Source: Kalmusia sp. IMI 367209 (lineage: Eukaryota; Ascomycota; Dothideomycetes; Pleosporales; Didymosphaeriaceae). From it: a DNA stretch of 64,000 bases. Below the pieces are notes generated by a model. It was not told the DNA's origin. It did not search any database and saw nothing but the letters and a program-made list of their open reading frames with translations. Positions 12,520 to 21,719 of the stretch are shown here, piece after piece. The stretch spans positions 3,472,001-3,536,000 of the forward strand of contig JAPEUQ010000002.1 of assembly GCA_027946365.1 (NCBI GenBank), written 5' to 3'. Each line of letters starts with the position of its first letter. The stretch's first letter is position 1. The translations under genes and the position numbers were made by a program.

Positions 12520-13338
12520 ATGATTCCAAAATTTGTCGTCTTCTTCGCAGCCACCGCAGCCGCAAATTTTACAACTTCTTTCTGGCTCCAAAATAATCTC
12601 GGAACAGACAGAATCAGATATGTTGCTTCCGTTGTCGACGCCGACGAAGATCGTCTAACACTCGCTGCTTCCTACGACAATGACCCAGACTACTCGGCCC
12701 TGGGCATCGACGAAGACGCAACTGACACAATCACACTCGCCTCCACTCTATACGAATACTCAACAGCGCAAATCTTCAACCGGGCAACTACTCCAACTGC
12801 GGGAGAATCAGCGTATCACTTGAGATGCGAACTGCAATCCACCATCGCATCGGCGGACTGTACCGTATCCGTAGGCAAAGCTCTCGGACAGGGCCGCTGT
12901 AGGTCCGGCAACTACATATCGCGCGATCCAACGACTCGGACTTTGCACTGGACGTTCAGCGACACAGACACGGCGGGCGTGGCAACACTCACTCGTTCCA
13001 TTCCTGGATCGCCTACGACGCCTATCCCGGACTGGTGCAGCACTGGCAGTGGGGGCTATTCAGACATTTCGGTTCCAAGCAGTGAGTTATTGAGAACCTT
13101 CAAGGTAGACAAGAGCACGTTTGCACTATATACGTTTGTTATTACTGCAGGAGAGGAGAAGATTCCTAGTGCAACGACGGGCGGGTCAGCGAGTACGGCG
13201 AGCGTGACGCCTACGGGTAGTGGAGGCGGTTCGGAGAATCCTGCTTCTGAGACTAGTGGATCCCCGGGTGCTGCGCCAATGAGGACAGTGGCGCCGGCTC
13301 TTGCTGGACTTGGTGCTGCAGTTGCGGTATTCTTGTAA
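12520..13338 (+). CDS. Secreted, probably GPI-anchored cell-surface protein
   Basis: A 272-residue, single-exon protein with a weak N-terminal signal peptide (MIPKFVVFFAATAAANF), a Cys-containing ectodomain (RCELQS, ADCTVS, RCRSGN, DWCSTG), a Ser/Thr/Gly-rich linker from about residue 220, and a hydrophobic end (VAPALAGLGAAVAVFL) typical of a GPI-attachment signal. I start it at the ATG at 12520 because the signal peptide begins there; the frame is open further upstream but has no earlier ATG. Small proteins of this design are numerous in filamentous ascomycetes and mostly unstudied; they usually sit in the cell wall or plasma membrane. It converges on the acyltransferase gene with a 97-bp gap. 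Confidence 0.8.
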   Translation: MIPKFVVFFAATAAANFTTSFWLQNNLGTDRIRYVASVVDADEDRLTLAASYDNDPDYSALGIDEDATDTITLASTLYEYSTAQIFNRATTPTAGESAYHLRCELQSTIASADCTVSVGKALGQGRCRSGNYISRDPTTRTLHWTFSDTDTAGVATLTRSIPGSPTTPIPDWCSTGSGGYSDISVPSSELLRTFKVDKSTFALYTFVITAGEEKIPSATTGGSASTASVTPTGSGGGSENPASETSGSPGAAPMRTVAPALAGLGAAVAVFL

Positions 13339-13435
13339 ATCGTGATGCCTTAGTGTGTAATATAATCGTAATCTAAGCATTGAAAAGTACACTGAAAGCC
13401 CATTGATCCGTAACATTGTCGCAGCCGTTCATTGT

Positions 13436-14791
13436 TCAGCCCACATACCGCCCAAATGCCGTAAATTCCTTGTCGTTGTTGAGAGCCATCAAGTCTTCTT
13501 CCCTCAAACACAAAGCAACCGCGATCTGCCCATCTCTGCCTTTCGGCATCAAGTATGCTAGGCCTTCCCAGCCCTCAAAATTGGGTCTTCTCACTGCTTC
13601 AGGTTTCCCAAGCAGGTCGCTAAAGTCAAATTCATAGCACGTCTCTTTCGCCCATGAACTCATCTTAATATCCATTGGTGGTATAGTCCCTCGTTCCACA
13701 CTATTGTAGTTCATTTGTCCGGACTTCAGCTTGTGATCCAAAAAGGTCGCAGCTTTTCGTGCATTGTTTCCTAGATCGGGTGTCGGGGATAACGATGTCC
13801 GTAGTTGGGATGCTAGGTAACCAAGTGGTTTTGAAATAACGTCTTCCAGGAGCAATGAAGTTGAAGTCTTGTAGACTACATTCCCCGTATACGTAGGTGG
13901 TATTCCAAGATGTTTTCGCACATCTACTTGCCGCTCAAAGGTAGACTTTGTCGAAGCGGACCTGAGGCGACTGAGACGACTTTTAGTCAGGTGTTTCCAA
14001 ATGAAGGCGCAGATCGCGTCGTCAGTGGATATGAAGTTAGTATGTATCTCTTTCATAGCGAGAGATTTAATAGCTGAGAGGGCGGTAGCGGAGAAGATGA
14101 AGTATGACCATATGGCTTTGCTTCTAGGTTCTGGCTCTTGAGTTTGCAGTGAAGGTATTTCTGGTGCCTTGGCCATACTTGTTTCCTCTACGCCTGGTAT
14201 TTCACCCGACAAAGGAATTATGCCCTTGCGCGTAAGGGTTCCGATTCTGAGTTCTTCCGTTGTAAAAGATGATGGTTCGTGGCACGCTTTTGCGAACAGC
14301 CGGATTACCTGGCTTTGCCCAGTCATATCCATGCAATTGTGTTGGGCACTGAATGTCAACAATAGACCTCCACTAATGAACGTGGCTTGTAGAGCCAATA
14401 CTGGAGCTGGATCATCAAGTCGTTTCGGAAGTGTGCTTTGAGACGCGATTTCTTTTTCATCCAGCCACTTAAAAGGGAAACCTGCATTCCGGTATTCTTC
14501 AAATGTCGGCATTTGACTGGACTTGTCTTGAACAAGCAACTGTGGGCGGTTTTCGAATGGCACAATTGTGAAAATCCCGTCATCTGTCCTAATAACTTGG
14601 CCCGATACCCAGGGGAATTTCGAAGTGAGTGTATCCAAGCCTCTTTGCAGATGAAGAGTTGTGTTTTGGATGCGCCGTGATGTATTGGGTAACGGAAAAC
14701 AGAAGCAGAGCTGTGTGTATAGTTTGTTGAGCCGCGGATTTTGCCCGAAAATGTCCAACGGCTCACTGAACGAAGACATTGCCCGTGCCAT
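13436..14791 (-). CDS. BAHD-type acyltransferase, Tri101-like
   Basis: Single-exon 451-residue protein of the transferase family that includes trichothecene 3-O-acetyltransferase and plant BAHD acyltransferases, which move acyl groups from CoA to an alcohol or amine. The catalytic HxxxD motif is visible as His151-Asp155 (SAQHNCMDMTG). The first half has the expected opening (LDIFGQNPRLNKLYTQLCF, then KFPWVSGQVI) and the second half begins near the Ile/Trp-rich ICAFIWKHLTKSRL. Where plant BAHDs have DFGWG, this protein has DFSDLLGKPEAVRRP, the form typical of fungal members. Length fits the family. The acceptor is unknown. There is no biosynthetic cluster around it, so detoxification or a stand-alone tailoring role is as likely as secondary metabolism. 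It is not evidence of trichothecene production. Confidence 0.87.
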   Translation of the reverse strand: MARAMSSFSEPLDIFGQNPRLNKLYTQLCFCFPLPNTSRRIQNTTLHLQRGLDTLTSKFPWVSGQVIRTDDGIFTIVPFENRPQLLVQDKSSQMPTFEEYRNAGFPFKWLDEKEIASQSTLPKRLDDPAPVLALQATFISGGLLLTFSAQHNCMDMTGQSQVIRLFAKACHEPSSFTTEELRIGTLTRKGIIPLSGEIPGVEETSMAKAPEIPSLQTQEPEPRSKAIWSYFIFSATALSAIKSLAMKEIHTNFISTDDAICAFIWKHLTKSRLSRLRSASTKSTFERQVDVRKHLGIPPTYTGNVVYKTSTSLLLEDVISKPLGYLASQLRTSLSPTPDLGNNARKAATFLDHKLKSGQMNYNSVERGTIPPMDIKMSSWAKETCYEFDFSDLLGKPEAVRRPNFEGWEGLAYLMPKGRDGQIAVALCLREEDLMALNNDKEFTAFGRYVG

Positions 14792-15319
14792 AACGATCTT
14801 AATTGAGACTTTCGTTCCATGAGCGGATGTATTGAAAGCTGCTCAGTCTTATCAAGGAAAGCTTTCGGTGGAAATTGATGTCTCCGAATGGCTTAAAGCC
14901 GACGACATCCGAAGACCGTTTGCTTAGAACTAAGTCAGGCTTGAGAAGACATCTCTCATGATTATGCCCAGCGGTGAATTCTACCCGGCCTTACGAACCT
15001 GCAGCATGTTCGTTGCAAATGCATGACAAGAAAGGTGTTGAGCAGTTTCGCTCGACCGAATGACGTCACTGACCTCGCTTCCAAAGCCTTTACTAGCGAA
15101 ACAGCTGTCTGTCGACTTCGACAACATCGTAGCGATACAGCGTCGACAGCATATATCTCTCATCGCTTGTATTAGTGTAGAGGGTTGAGTGTGCGTGTGA
15201 AGTGGCGGAAGGCGGGAGCTGCCAAGGAACCAGCACAAGCCCAAATATCATCGTCATTTAACACCCGCAGACAGATCAACTGTGCATGCATGCTGAGTTG
15301 ACTGCCCTCTATTTTGGAT
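14792..15319. other. Divergent promoter region
   Basis: 528 bp between the starts of the acyltransferase gene and the DNA-glycosylase gene. No gene, repeat or strong core-promoter element was seen. Confidence 0.6.
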
Positions 15320-16267
15320 ATGTCTGATAAAACACACCATATTTTGTCGCATGTGCAACTCATAGAGCGGGCATGTGCGTCAATAGACCTTGGATCCTCC
15401 ATTTTGACCAGCGCCGCAATCGACCTGTCATCTTCAGCAGCCTTACTCCATCATGGAATCACGCTGGATCATTTGCACGGTAAAAAGCGAAAATCGACGA
15501 GGGCGGTCGAATCGTATTCACAAACACTGAAGAGGTCGAAAAGGCCAACGGTCTCCCCGTATTTTCCCGAGCCAGAGAAGGAGCCGAAGAAAAGGGCAGC
15601 AACGGCCACCATCTCACCATTCTTTCCCGAGCCATTTTCTCGCGAATACACACCCTCCGGCCTGGCTTTCAAACTCATTATACCGGAATTTGGACTCATA
15701 CAAGAACGCATTTGCGAGAGCCTATTTGCTCTCGTCATCCAGGCCATCCTATGGAATAAGACGAAGGGCACAGCGGCCCGACCTATCTTGTGGAAAGTTC
15801 TATGCACGTACCCAACCCCCGAGTTGCTTGCGTCTGCAGACCCAGTTGCCGTACAAGACATGATCCGGATACTGGGTTTGCAGGAGCGAAGAGCCCAGTG
15901 TCTAGTCAAAATGGCCAACGTCTGGGTGGCCGCCCCACCCTGCCCCGAAAGACGATACGGGCGGCGCAACTATCCCAAAAAAGGAAGCAATAAAAATGTG
16001 AAAGACCGCGAATTGCTAGAACCGAACGACGAGCGAGAAGGCTGGGAGATTGGCCATCTTCCGGGCGTGGGCGAGTACGCACTCGACTCGTATCGTCTCT
16101 TTGGACGTGATCGACTTCGCGGGCTTCAAAGCGATGGGCAGGTAGAACCCGAGTGGAAGAGAGTTGTTCCTGCTGATAAGGAACTTGCACCATATGTAAG
16201 GTGGAAATGGGCACAGGAAGGTTGGGAGTACGACCTCACCACAGGTGTACGAGTAAGACTAGAATGA
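15320..16267 (+). CDS. MBD4-like HhH-GPD DNA glycosylase
   Basis: A 315-residue single-exon protein whose C-terminal half matches the catalytic domain of MBD4, a mismatch-specific thymine/uracil DNA glycosylase acting on T:G and U:G pairs left by deamination of 5-methylcytosine or cytosine. Visible blocks are SLFALVIQAILWNKTKGTAA, PILWKVLCTYPTPELL, and the helix-hairpin-helix plus catalytic Asp256 in LPGVGEYALDSYRLF. EWKRVVPADKEL and VRWKWAQEGWEY follow, all aligning with MBD4 order. There is no methyl-CpG-binding domain. The N-terminal third is basic and carries two near-copies of a short motif, VSPYFPEP and ISPFFPEP. The ATG at 15320 is the first in frame. In a fungus with cytosine methylation or RIP such an enzyme would counter C-to-T change, but that role is inferred. 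Confidence 0.86.
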   Translation: MSDKTHHILSHVQLIERACASIDLGSSILTSAAIDLSSSAALLHHGITLDHLHGKKRKSTRAVESYSQTLKRSKRPTVSPYFPEPEKEPKKRAATATISPFFPEPFSREYTPSGLAFKLIIPEFGLIQERICESLFALVIQAILWNKTKGTAARPILWKVLCTYPTPELLASADPVAVQDMIRILGLQERRAQCLVKMANVWVAAPPCPERRYGRRNYPKKGSNKNVKDRELLEPNDEREGWEIGHLPGVGEYALDSYRLFGRDRLRGLQSDGQVEPEWKRVVPADKELAPYVRWKWAQEGWEYDLTTGVRVRLE

Positions 16268-16764
16268 TGTCGTTCTCCTTAGCTAGGGTCGCGAGATATA
16301 CACGACACAATGAACAAACGATAACAAGGGCCAGGGAACCCTACATACAGACCATCTAAGTATCTAAAGTATACTACTCACCGTTAGGCTTATTACTATA
16401 AATTGAGCTGTAGAATGAAAGAGTGTCTGATTTGTATATTCCCTCTTCTTTTAGCATTTGGGGTACAAAGCTGACTTCCGAGGAAGAGAAGCTTTTGACG
16501 TCCAACTGGTACGTGTATTCTCGTTTAATTTTTTGCGCCCAGAAAGAGGTGACGTACGGAAGTTTGCATATTGTTGCACACCAGCGGGACGATTGAAAGC
16601 CAATAACATGATTCTGGATAGCCACACTAACTCAAAGATTGCAAACAGTCCACTCGCTTTCACGTTGCCTTGCCACCACGCAGCTAGCCTTACATACCCT
16701 TAAGATCTCAATCCGAAAATCTGAGCATACGCACCGACCCACACCGGAGGATTCTCCCATCTGG
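16268..16764. other. Convergent intergenic region
   Basis: About 500 bp between two convergent genes. Short overlapping frames occur around 16374-16703, without ATG-supported coding character. It probably holds both 3' ends. Confidence 0.6.
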
Positions 16765-17893
16765 CTACACACCATTTTTCATCCAACTCTTGACAGCCGA
16801 TACCATTGAATTCATCCACGCTGGAATCTCGTCTTCTGGGACCTCGAATGATCTAGCGTACTTGATCCAAATCTCCCGAGATGGGCCCTCTACGGACCCA
16901 TGTAAACAACGCACATCGTATCGTAAATTAGGAACGTTGAACGCTTCTGACATTTCCATGCAAGAGCAACATGGCGACCGCGTAAAAGCCTGCAACATCT
17001 CTAGCCAACTTGTTTTGTCATGAAAGACCAAGCAATTTGTATCCTGTCCTCGAAAGATGATAATAAAAGTGGCGGCTGTTCAAAGCACGTGCAAATGAAG
17101 ACTCGGTAGCAATTATGTCGGGGAATCTGTGACTGCGGACCTTTGCGGGTATCGAAATCCAAACAATGAGATGGGGATTCTTCCTTGAGATATCTCTTAG
17201 TCCCTGATAATAAGAGGCCCAAGGTTCAGTATGAATATTGTCCGCTGCGGATACACAATTCATTACTGAACACATTAGGCTAATTTGGGTATTCTCGTCC
17301 AACTTCAGTATTTTCAGCGACTTCAACTTTTCAGTCGTGCATGACTTAGAAAAGTAATAAAACTGGTCAACTGCAGGTATTGACATATTCCTGCTTCGTA
17401 CGAAGTGCACATTGTTGTACTTCCAACCGGCGCCTGTGGTCTCCTCATATAGCTGCCGCGAGACGTACTTCATCTGATTGGACTCGAGTATATCGTTGTC
17501 GTTGACGGCGTCGGCTGCGTCTAGAGAGGCGTACATCTTGAAAGGTCCCTTCTTGTCTATGAAGCGGCAGAACAGACCGTAAAGGCTCGCTGAGAGCATA
17601 CTCATATATCATATCTCGCACTTCCCGCGGAATTCTGAGGAAGTGACATACGCCTTCAGCGGGGCCGCTACTGTCTACGAAGTGGCATGTTAGCCATATT
17701 GGTGATACAGCAGCGATCAGGAATGACAGAACTTACCAATAGTCTCAGTGGCCTCGTACTGCTCGCCGCGGTGGAGCTCTTCCAAAGCCTTTCCTTCTCT
17801 CGAGCTTCGCGTTTCGCGGGCGGCAGCCACGCACTTGGGACGGAGTGATGCTTCCATGGACTGAACTTCTTGCGTTTGCTTGTCGTTGAACAT
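16765..17893 (-). CDS. 2EXR/F-box-like protein, frame broken twice
   Basis: Fungal protein with the N-terminal motif FLRIPREVRDMIYEYAL, typical of 2EXR or F-box-like proteins, followed later by QLYEETTGAGWKYNNVHF. Exon 1 is 17737-17893 (start MFNDKQTQEVQSME), a 62-bp GTAAGT intron spans 17675-17736, and exon 2 starts at 17674. The frame then breaks twice. At the AAA run 17581-17583 one base is extra, so YEYALSEP should continue YGLFCRF. At the AAAA run 17065-17068 one base is extra, so NSRHF should continue IIIFRGQD, after which the frame runs to a stop at 16765. Removing one base at each run gives a 354-residue protein with no internal stop. Either both are homopolymer sequencing errors or this is a young pseudogene. 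Substrate and partners are unknown. Confidence 0.72.
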
Positions 17894-18852
17894 CTACCAC
17901 CACCTGCTGCACAAATTGAGGGTGGGATTAGAGAATAGAATTCACAGCAGCTGTGCGGGGTATCTCTAGAGAGGTTACACAGTGTGGTGAAGCCTTACTG
18001 GAAGTGAAGCGGTGGCGTAGGCGCACTTTCCCCATTGTGGTCCTAGTGTAATTCAGCGCCAGTGCCAATAAGCCAAAGAAAGGAAGCAAACACTTTTAAT
18101 GCTCATAGATTGAATGCATTTCGCATCAGGTATTGGGAGTGGTGAGCTTTATGGAACCGGACCCAAACTATCGCGGCAAAAACCATGGATCCTCTAATCT
18201 ATGATATACCTAAGCAATTGAATGCCGTTCTTTCACTTGAAGCTCACTACAGACAATGTAGTAGCATTGAACTTGTATGTATGTGACACGAAACGACCGA
18301 GATATATCTGCGTCTATCACTGTGCAAAATTTGATGTGCTTGATCTACGATTTCGGCTTCCTAGAGAATGTTCGATACGACAAGGCAGAGCAGCGTCTAC
18401 ATGCTCAATGGGACTAGAATCTGTCATGTCAAAAGCACAGAGAGATGCGACCGGACCAGCTTGTTTGACAAGTAGGCTGACGTAGGCTTTTGAGTGGACT
18501 CTATATGTGATGAATAGCTTAGAACGTCATCCTCGTGTACGCATAGGGCGCAATGCACGCATTCTTTTTATACAGGATCAGCTAGATCGTCATTCTTCGA
18601 ATCTGCATCTACATTAAACATTGAGATGACTCAAGAGAGCCGATATTTTACTAGAAATTACATCCATTATAAACGCCAACCATCTCTCAATATCCAGCAT
18701 TTTATATACATGGCGAGTCAATAGCTACCAGAGCCAAAGCGCAGGATTACAACAGCTTCGTCTTCTAGGAAGCTAGTAGTCAGAAGTACCGAAATAGCAG
18801 GTCATTGAGAGAAAAAATAATGACGGGAATCTACAGTATCCATAGCAGATAG
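17894..18852. other. Intergenic, no gene seen
   Basis: About 960 bp holding the promoter of the 2EXR-like gene and the 3' flank of the next minus-strand gene. Frames such as 18222-18485 look random. Confidence 0.6.
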
Positions 18853-19729
18853 CTACACGCGAAAAGTCAACCTGGAACCAGCTCTATTGACCCACTCATC
18901 TAGTCCATGGTCTGCATGGGCCCAATAATCCCTTGTTCTTTTATACAGCGCCATTCTTTCTGCAAAGTTCGACACAGCTAATATTTCTCTGAAGCCTAAA
19001 GGTCGTTCTTCGGCTGGTACATCGTCAAAGTCGATTGCTGTCCCAGAGTCTGCGCGCTTCGGCCGGACAGCCGGCGGTTTCTTTTGCGACAGCATTCTGG
19101 GTGGAACAGGCGGTCGTACTTCTGGAGCTGATGGTGGAGGTGGAGGTGGTGGGGCGGTGGGGTGGAGCGTTGTATGCATACGGGTTTGTTATTGACTCGG
19201 AAGGTATGCGTGATAGCGAAGGCTTCAGTCTGAGCCCAGGCCCATCTTTGTTGACTGGCGCCGGCGGAGTATTATTCTTCAACGAGTCGCCATTTACTTG
19301 GGGTGATGCTCCAAGCAAGGCTTCAGTATGTGCTTTTTGCCAAAACCTCGACGTACTGGTCTTCTTCCTCAGACTCTGCACCGACATCTCGCCTTGCGCA
19401 TTTCCATCCGGTGACTCAGTCGTCTCACGCTTTTCCTTCCACCGATACGTGTCTGGCGAATTCGAGCTCGACCGCCCGCGTATCCGCGCTATTGATGTCT
19501 TGAGCCTCAAACTTGGCCGACCGAGCGTCGTCGCGATTGTGTTTGATCTTCGAGGGACTTCAACGTTACCGTGAGCAACGAAAGTATGCGACGGTGTCTC
19601 GTCTGGTTCAAGTGAAGTAGAGGATCGTTCGATGCCGACGATGGGTCTGGTGGCTCCTTGTACACTCACACCACCGACGTGCCGTGCATCGAAAGGTGCT
19701 GAGATGGTACGAGACTTGGGCTTAGTCAT
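18853..19729 (-). CDS. CRIB-like, proline-rich adaptor candidate (one frameshift)
   Basis: Ser/Thr/Pro-rich, largely disordered protein. Near the N-terminus ISAPFDARHVGGVSV resembles the CRIB motif by which proteins bind Cdc42/Rac GTPases, though it lacks the full spacing. The C-terminus is ordered and charged (PLGFREILAVSNFAERMALY, then DYWAHADHGLDEWV). A polyproline tract (PPPPPP, then RPPVPPRML) could bind SH3 domains. The two halves lie in different frames that overlap at 19025-19179. Deleting one base in the GGGG run at 19159-19162 joins them into a 291-residue protein. The alternative is a 70-bp intron, 19050-19119, which would remove the proline tract. I favour the frameshift because the tract and its flank read naturally. 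Start is the ATG at 19729; the frame is open upstream without an ATG. Confidence 0.65.
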
Positions 19730-21719
19730 GGCGATCTTGCGCGTCAATGAAGAAATGCAGTGCTATGTAGGACGAGATTTGATCGGGTAAAAGCAATGCG
19801 TTTCGACTAAGTGAGTGGCTCTCGAGCCGCAGGTGCAAAATCCAAAGTTAAATGACAAGGTGTCGCAGCGAAGACGGAGTGCGAGACGTGATTGAAGTGA
19901 TCCTTAAGGTGCTTCTTATCGATTCAGTGGTTTTGTGGTGCTAAGAGTGGTCCGCGAGTGTATCGTGATGCGGTACAGCTCTGGCCGTGGATGTGGAAGT
20001 TTAGAGATAGGGTACAGCCAGAGCCGTGACGACGCATAGCCCTGCACGGATCAAACCAGGGGTGCATCTGGTGAGGTTCCTGGTGCGCCAAAAGTTCTTT
20101 GACGCAGGCTGAAGGAAGTCATGTGGCTGAAGTTTGCACTCTTTACCCCACACACTGAGGAGCAATTTCTGAGACGGGAGCGGTTTAGGAGCATTCGGTT
20201 ATACGTGAGGGTAATATGGGACCGTGCTTCAAGTCTAGCCACACGAGGGAATGCGCAGGGAAGAGACACTAACGTTTGAAGATCCGGTCGGAGGTAGTAT
20301 AAGCGCGCGGCTTATAAGCAAATTAACCTACGAGTGACCTGGTACTTGGGAAAGATTCGGCCCTTTTGCGATCCGAACATCAGGCCTATGGCAAAACGGG
20401 CGTGCACTCGCTCTGCTACACCAGGGCGAGGCTGAAAGACACGAACCTGCGTTCATTACTACGTCAGCCTCCATGCGTTCTAAAGTTCTATTGCGAGGTA
20501 ACTATGAACCGAGCGTGGGAGTGCGGTCTGCATAGCATTGCTATCACAAATTCTCAACACATTCCTGCGTCCGGCCTTTGTATTCTGTATTGGTGTTGAG
20601 GAATGCGAGGACCAGGACATGTGTTCTAAAATCCTGAGCCAAGGTGACAGAAGTCACAAAAAAAAGCTTCGTGGTCGATCGCCGCACTGCAAGATCTCAT
20701 CCCACGCACCTGCATGGATCCACATATGGCCAGAGCAGGATTTCTTCGGTAAGCATTGCTGCTCATTAAACCTCAAACCGGATAACAAAGATGCAGATGG
20801 TGGTTGTCAAAGGCCATGAGGTATAGTTATGCTCAGTGATGCAAGCGCTCTCGGCGCCTATCGATACAGCAAAGACAGCGACTAAAACCTAAGAAAAGAA
20901 AGGCACAATAACTTCGTAAAAAAAAAAAATGCGAACCGGTGATGTATTATGAATCGATAGCAAGCGATCGCGGCCATGGTTTCGCAATGTTTGATTTCCA
21001 GAATCGTTCTGAAGCCGAGGCGTTCACCACGCGTCTTCGAACATGGCGACGCGAAAGAAGCTGGGGAAGGCTGCGACGGCATCGGCATATGCCTCATGCC
21101 TTTGCCCTAATGGATAATAGCGGCGCTCTGTATAGCTTTTAGGTCCATGTGTTATGGGGGTTTGTTCGACAGACATGAAGCAGACGTTGTCTCCAAGCTT
21201 TCCGGCGCGTTTGAGGTGTGAACGGAAAGGCTTGGCGATGTTCCACCAATGACAAGCCGCCAAACCAAGCGCTCCGTGCCCGAACCGGGAAAGCTCGGCA
21301 ATGGGCAACGTCCAGAAAGCATCGCGCGAGGCTCTGAAGTGTCGATCACGTACTCAAGGTGGGTGCCCGTGTCCAGGAGGCTCCGTTATGCGACAATTCT
21401 CTGTTTGGCGGCCCCAGGCATCACCGAGCTTCAGCAGACAGGCACCAGGGCGGCTGTCAGGCCGAGAATAGCATGGTCGCCAGTGGTTTCTGCCTGTATA
21501 TAAGTGCAATGCGCACTCGTGCTTGAAAAACCCTTCCATCAAAGCATCCATCCGCTTACAAAAGTCTGTCGTTAATCGTCCGTTCTTTCTCTTCTACCTT
21601 CACTTCTTATCGTTCCTGGAGAAACGATCTCGGCCGGTCCTTTTCGATACTATACAACTTTCACCATCAACACACTCTCTTGACCATTACGATATTACGA
21701 GTAGACCGAAGTTCGCAAA
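19730..21719. other. Divergent intergenic region, no gene seen
   Basis: Two kilobases between the start of the CRIB-like gene and the start of the Ala/Asn-rich secreted protein gene. I read frames on both strands (for example 20366-20819 and 21024-21308) and found none convincing. An A tract lies near 20920. The last 230 bp are a clear promoter and pyrimidine-rich leader for the downstream gene. Confidence 0.55.
21497..21504 (+). promoter_or_regulatory. TATA box of the Ala/Asn-rich secreted protein gene
   Basis: A consensus TATATAAG lies 216 bp before the ATG at 21720. It is followed by a pyrimidine-rich leader (TTCTTTCTCTTCTACC and similar), the usual make-up of a strongly expressed fungal gene promoter. 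Confidence 0.6.

Noticed and set aside
13436..14791. Evidence of a trichothecene or other secondary-metabolite cluster around the Tri101-like acyltransferase
   Set aside because: No terpene synthase, P450, PKS or NRPS gene is nearby; the family is large and mostly unrelated to trichothecenes.
19050..19119. 70-bp intron (GTACGA...GCGCAG) in the CRIB-like gene
   Set aside because: It would fix the frame, but it removes a natural-looking proline-rich segment, the donor is weak and no clear branch point is seen. A one-base error in GGGG is simpler, though not excluded.
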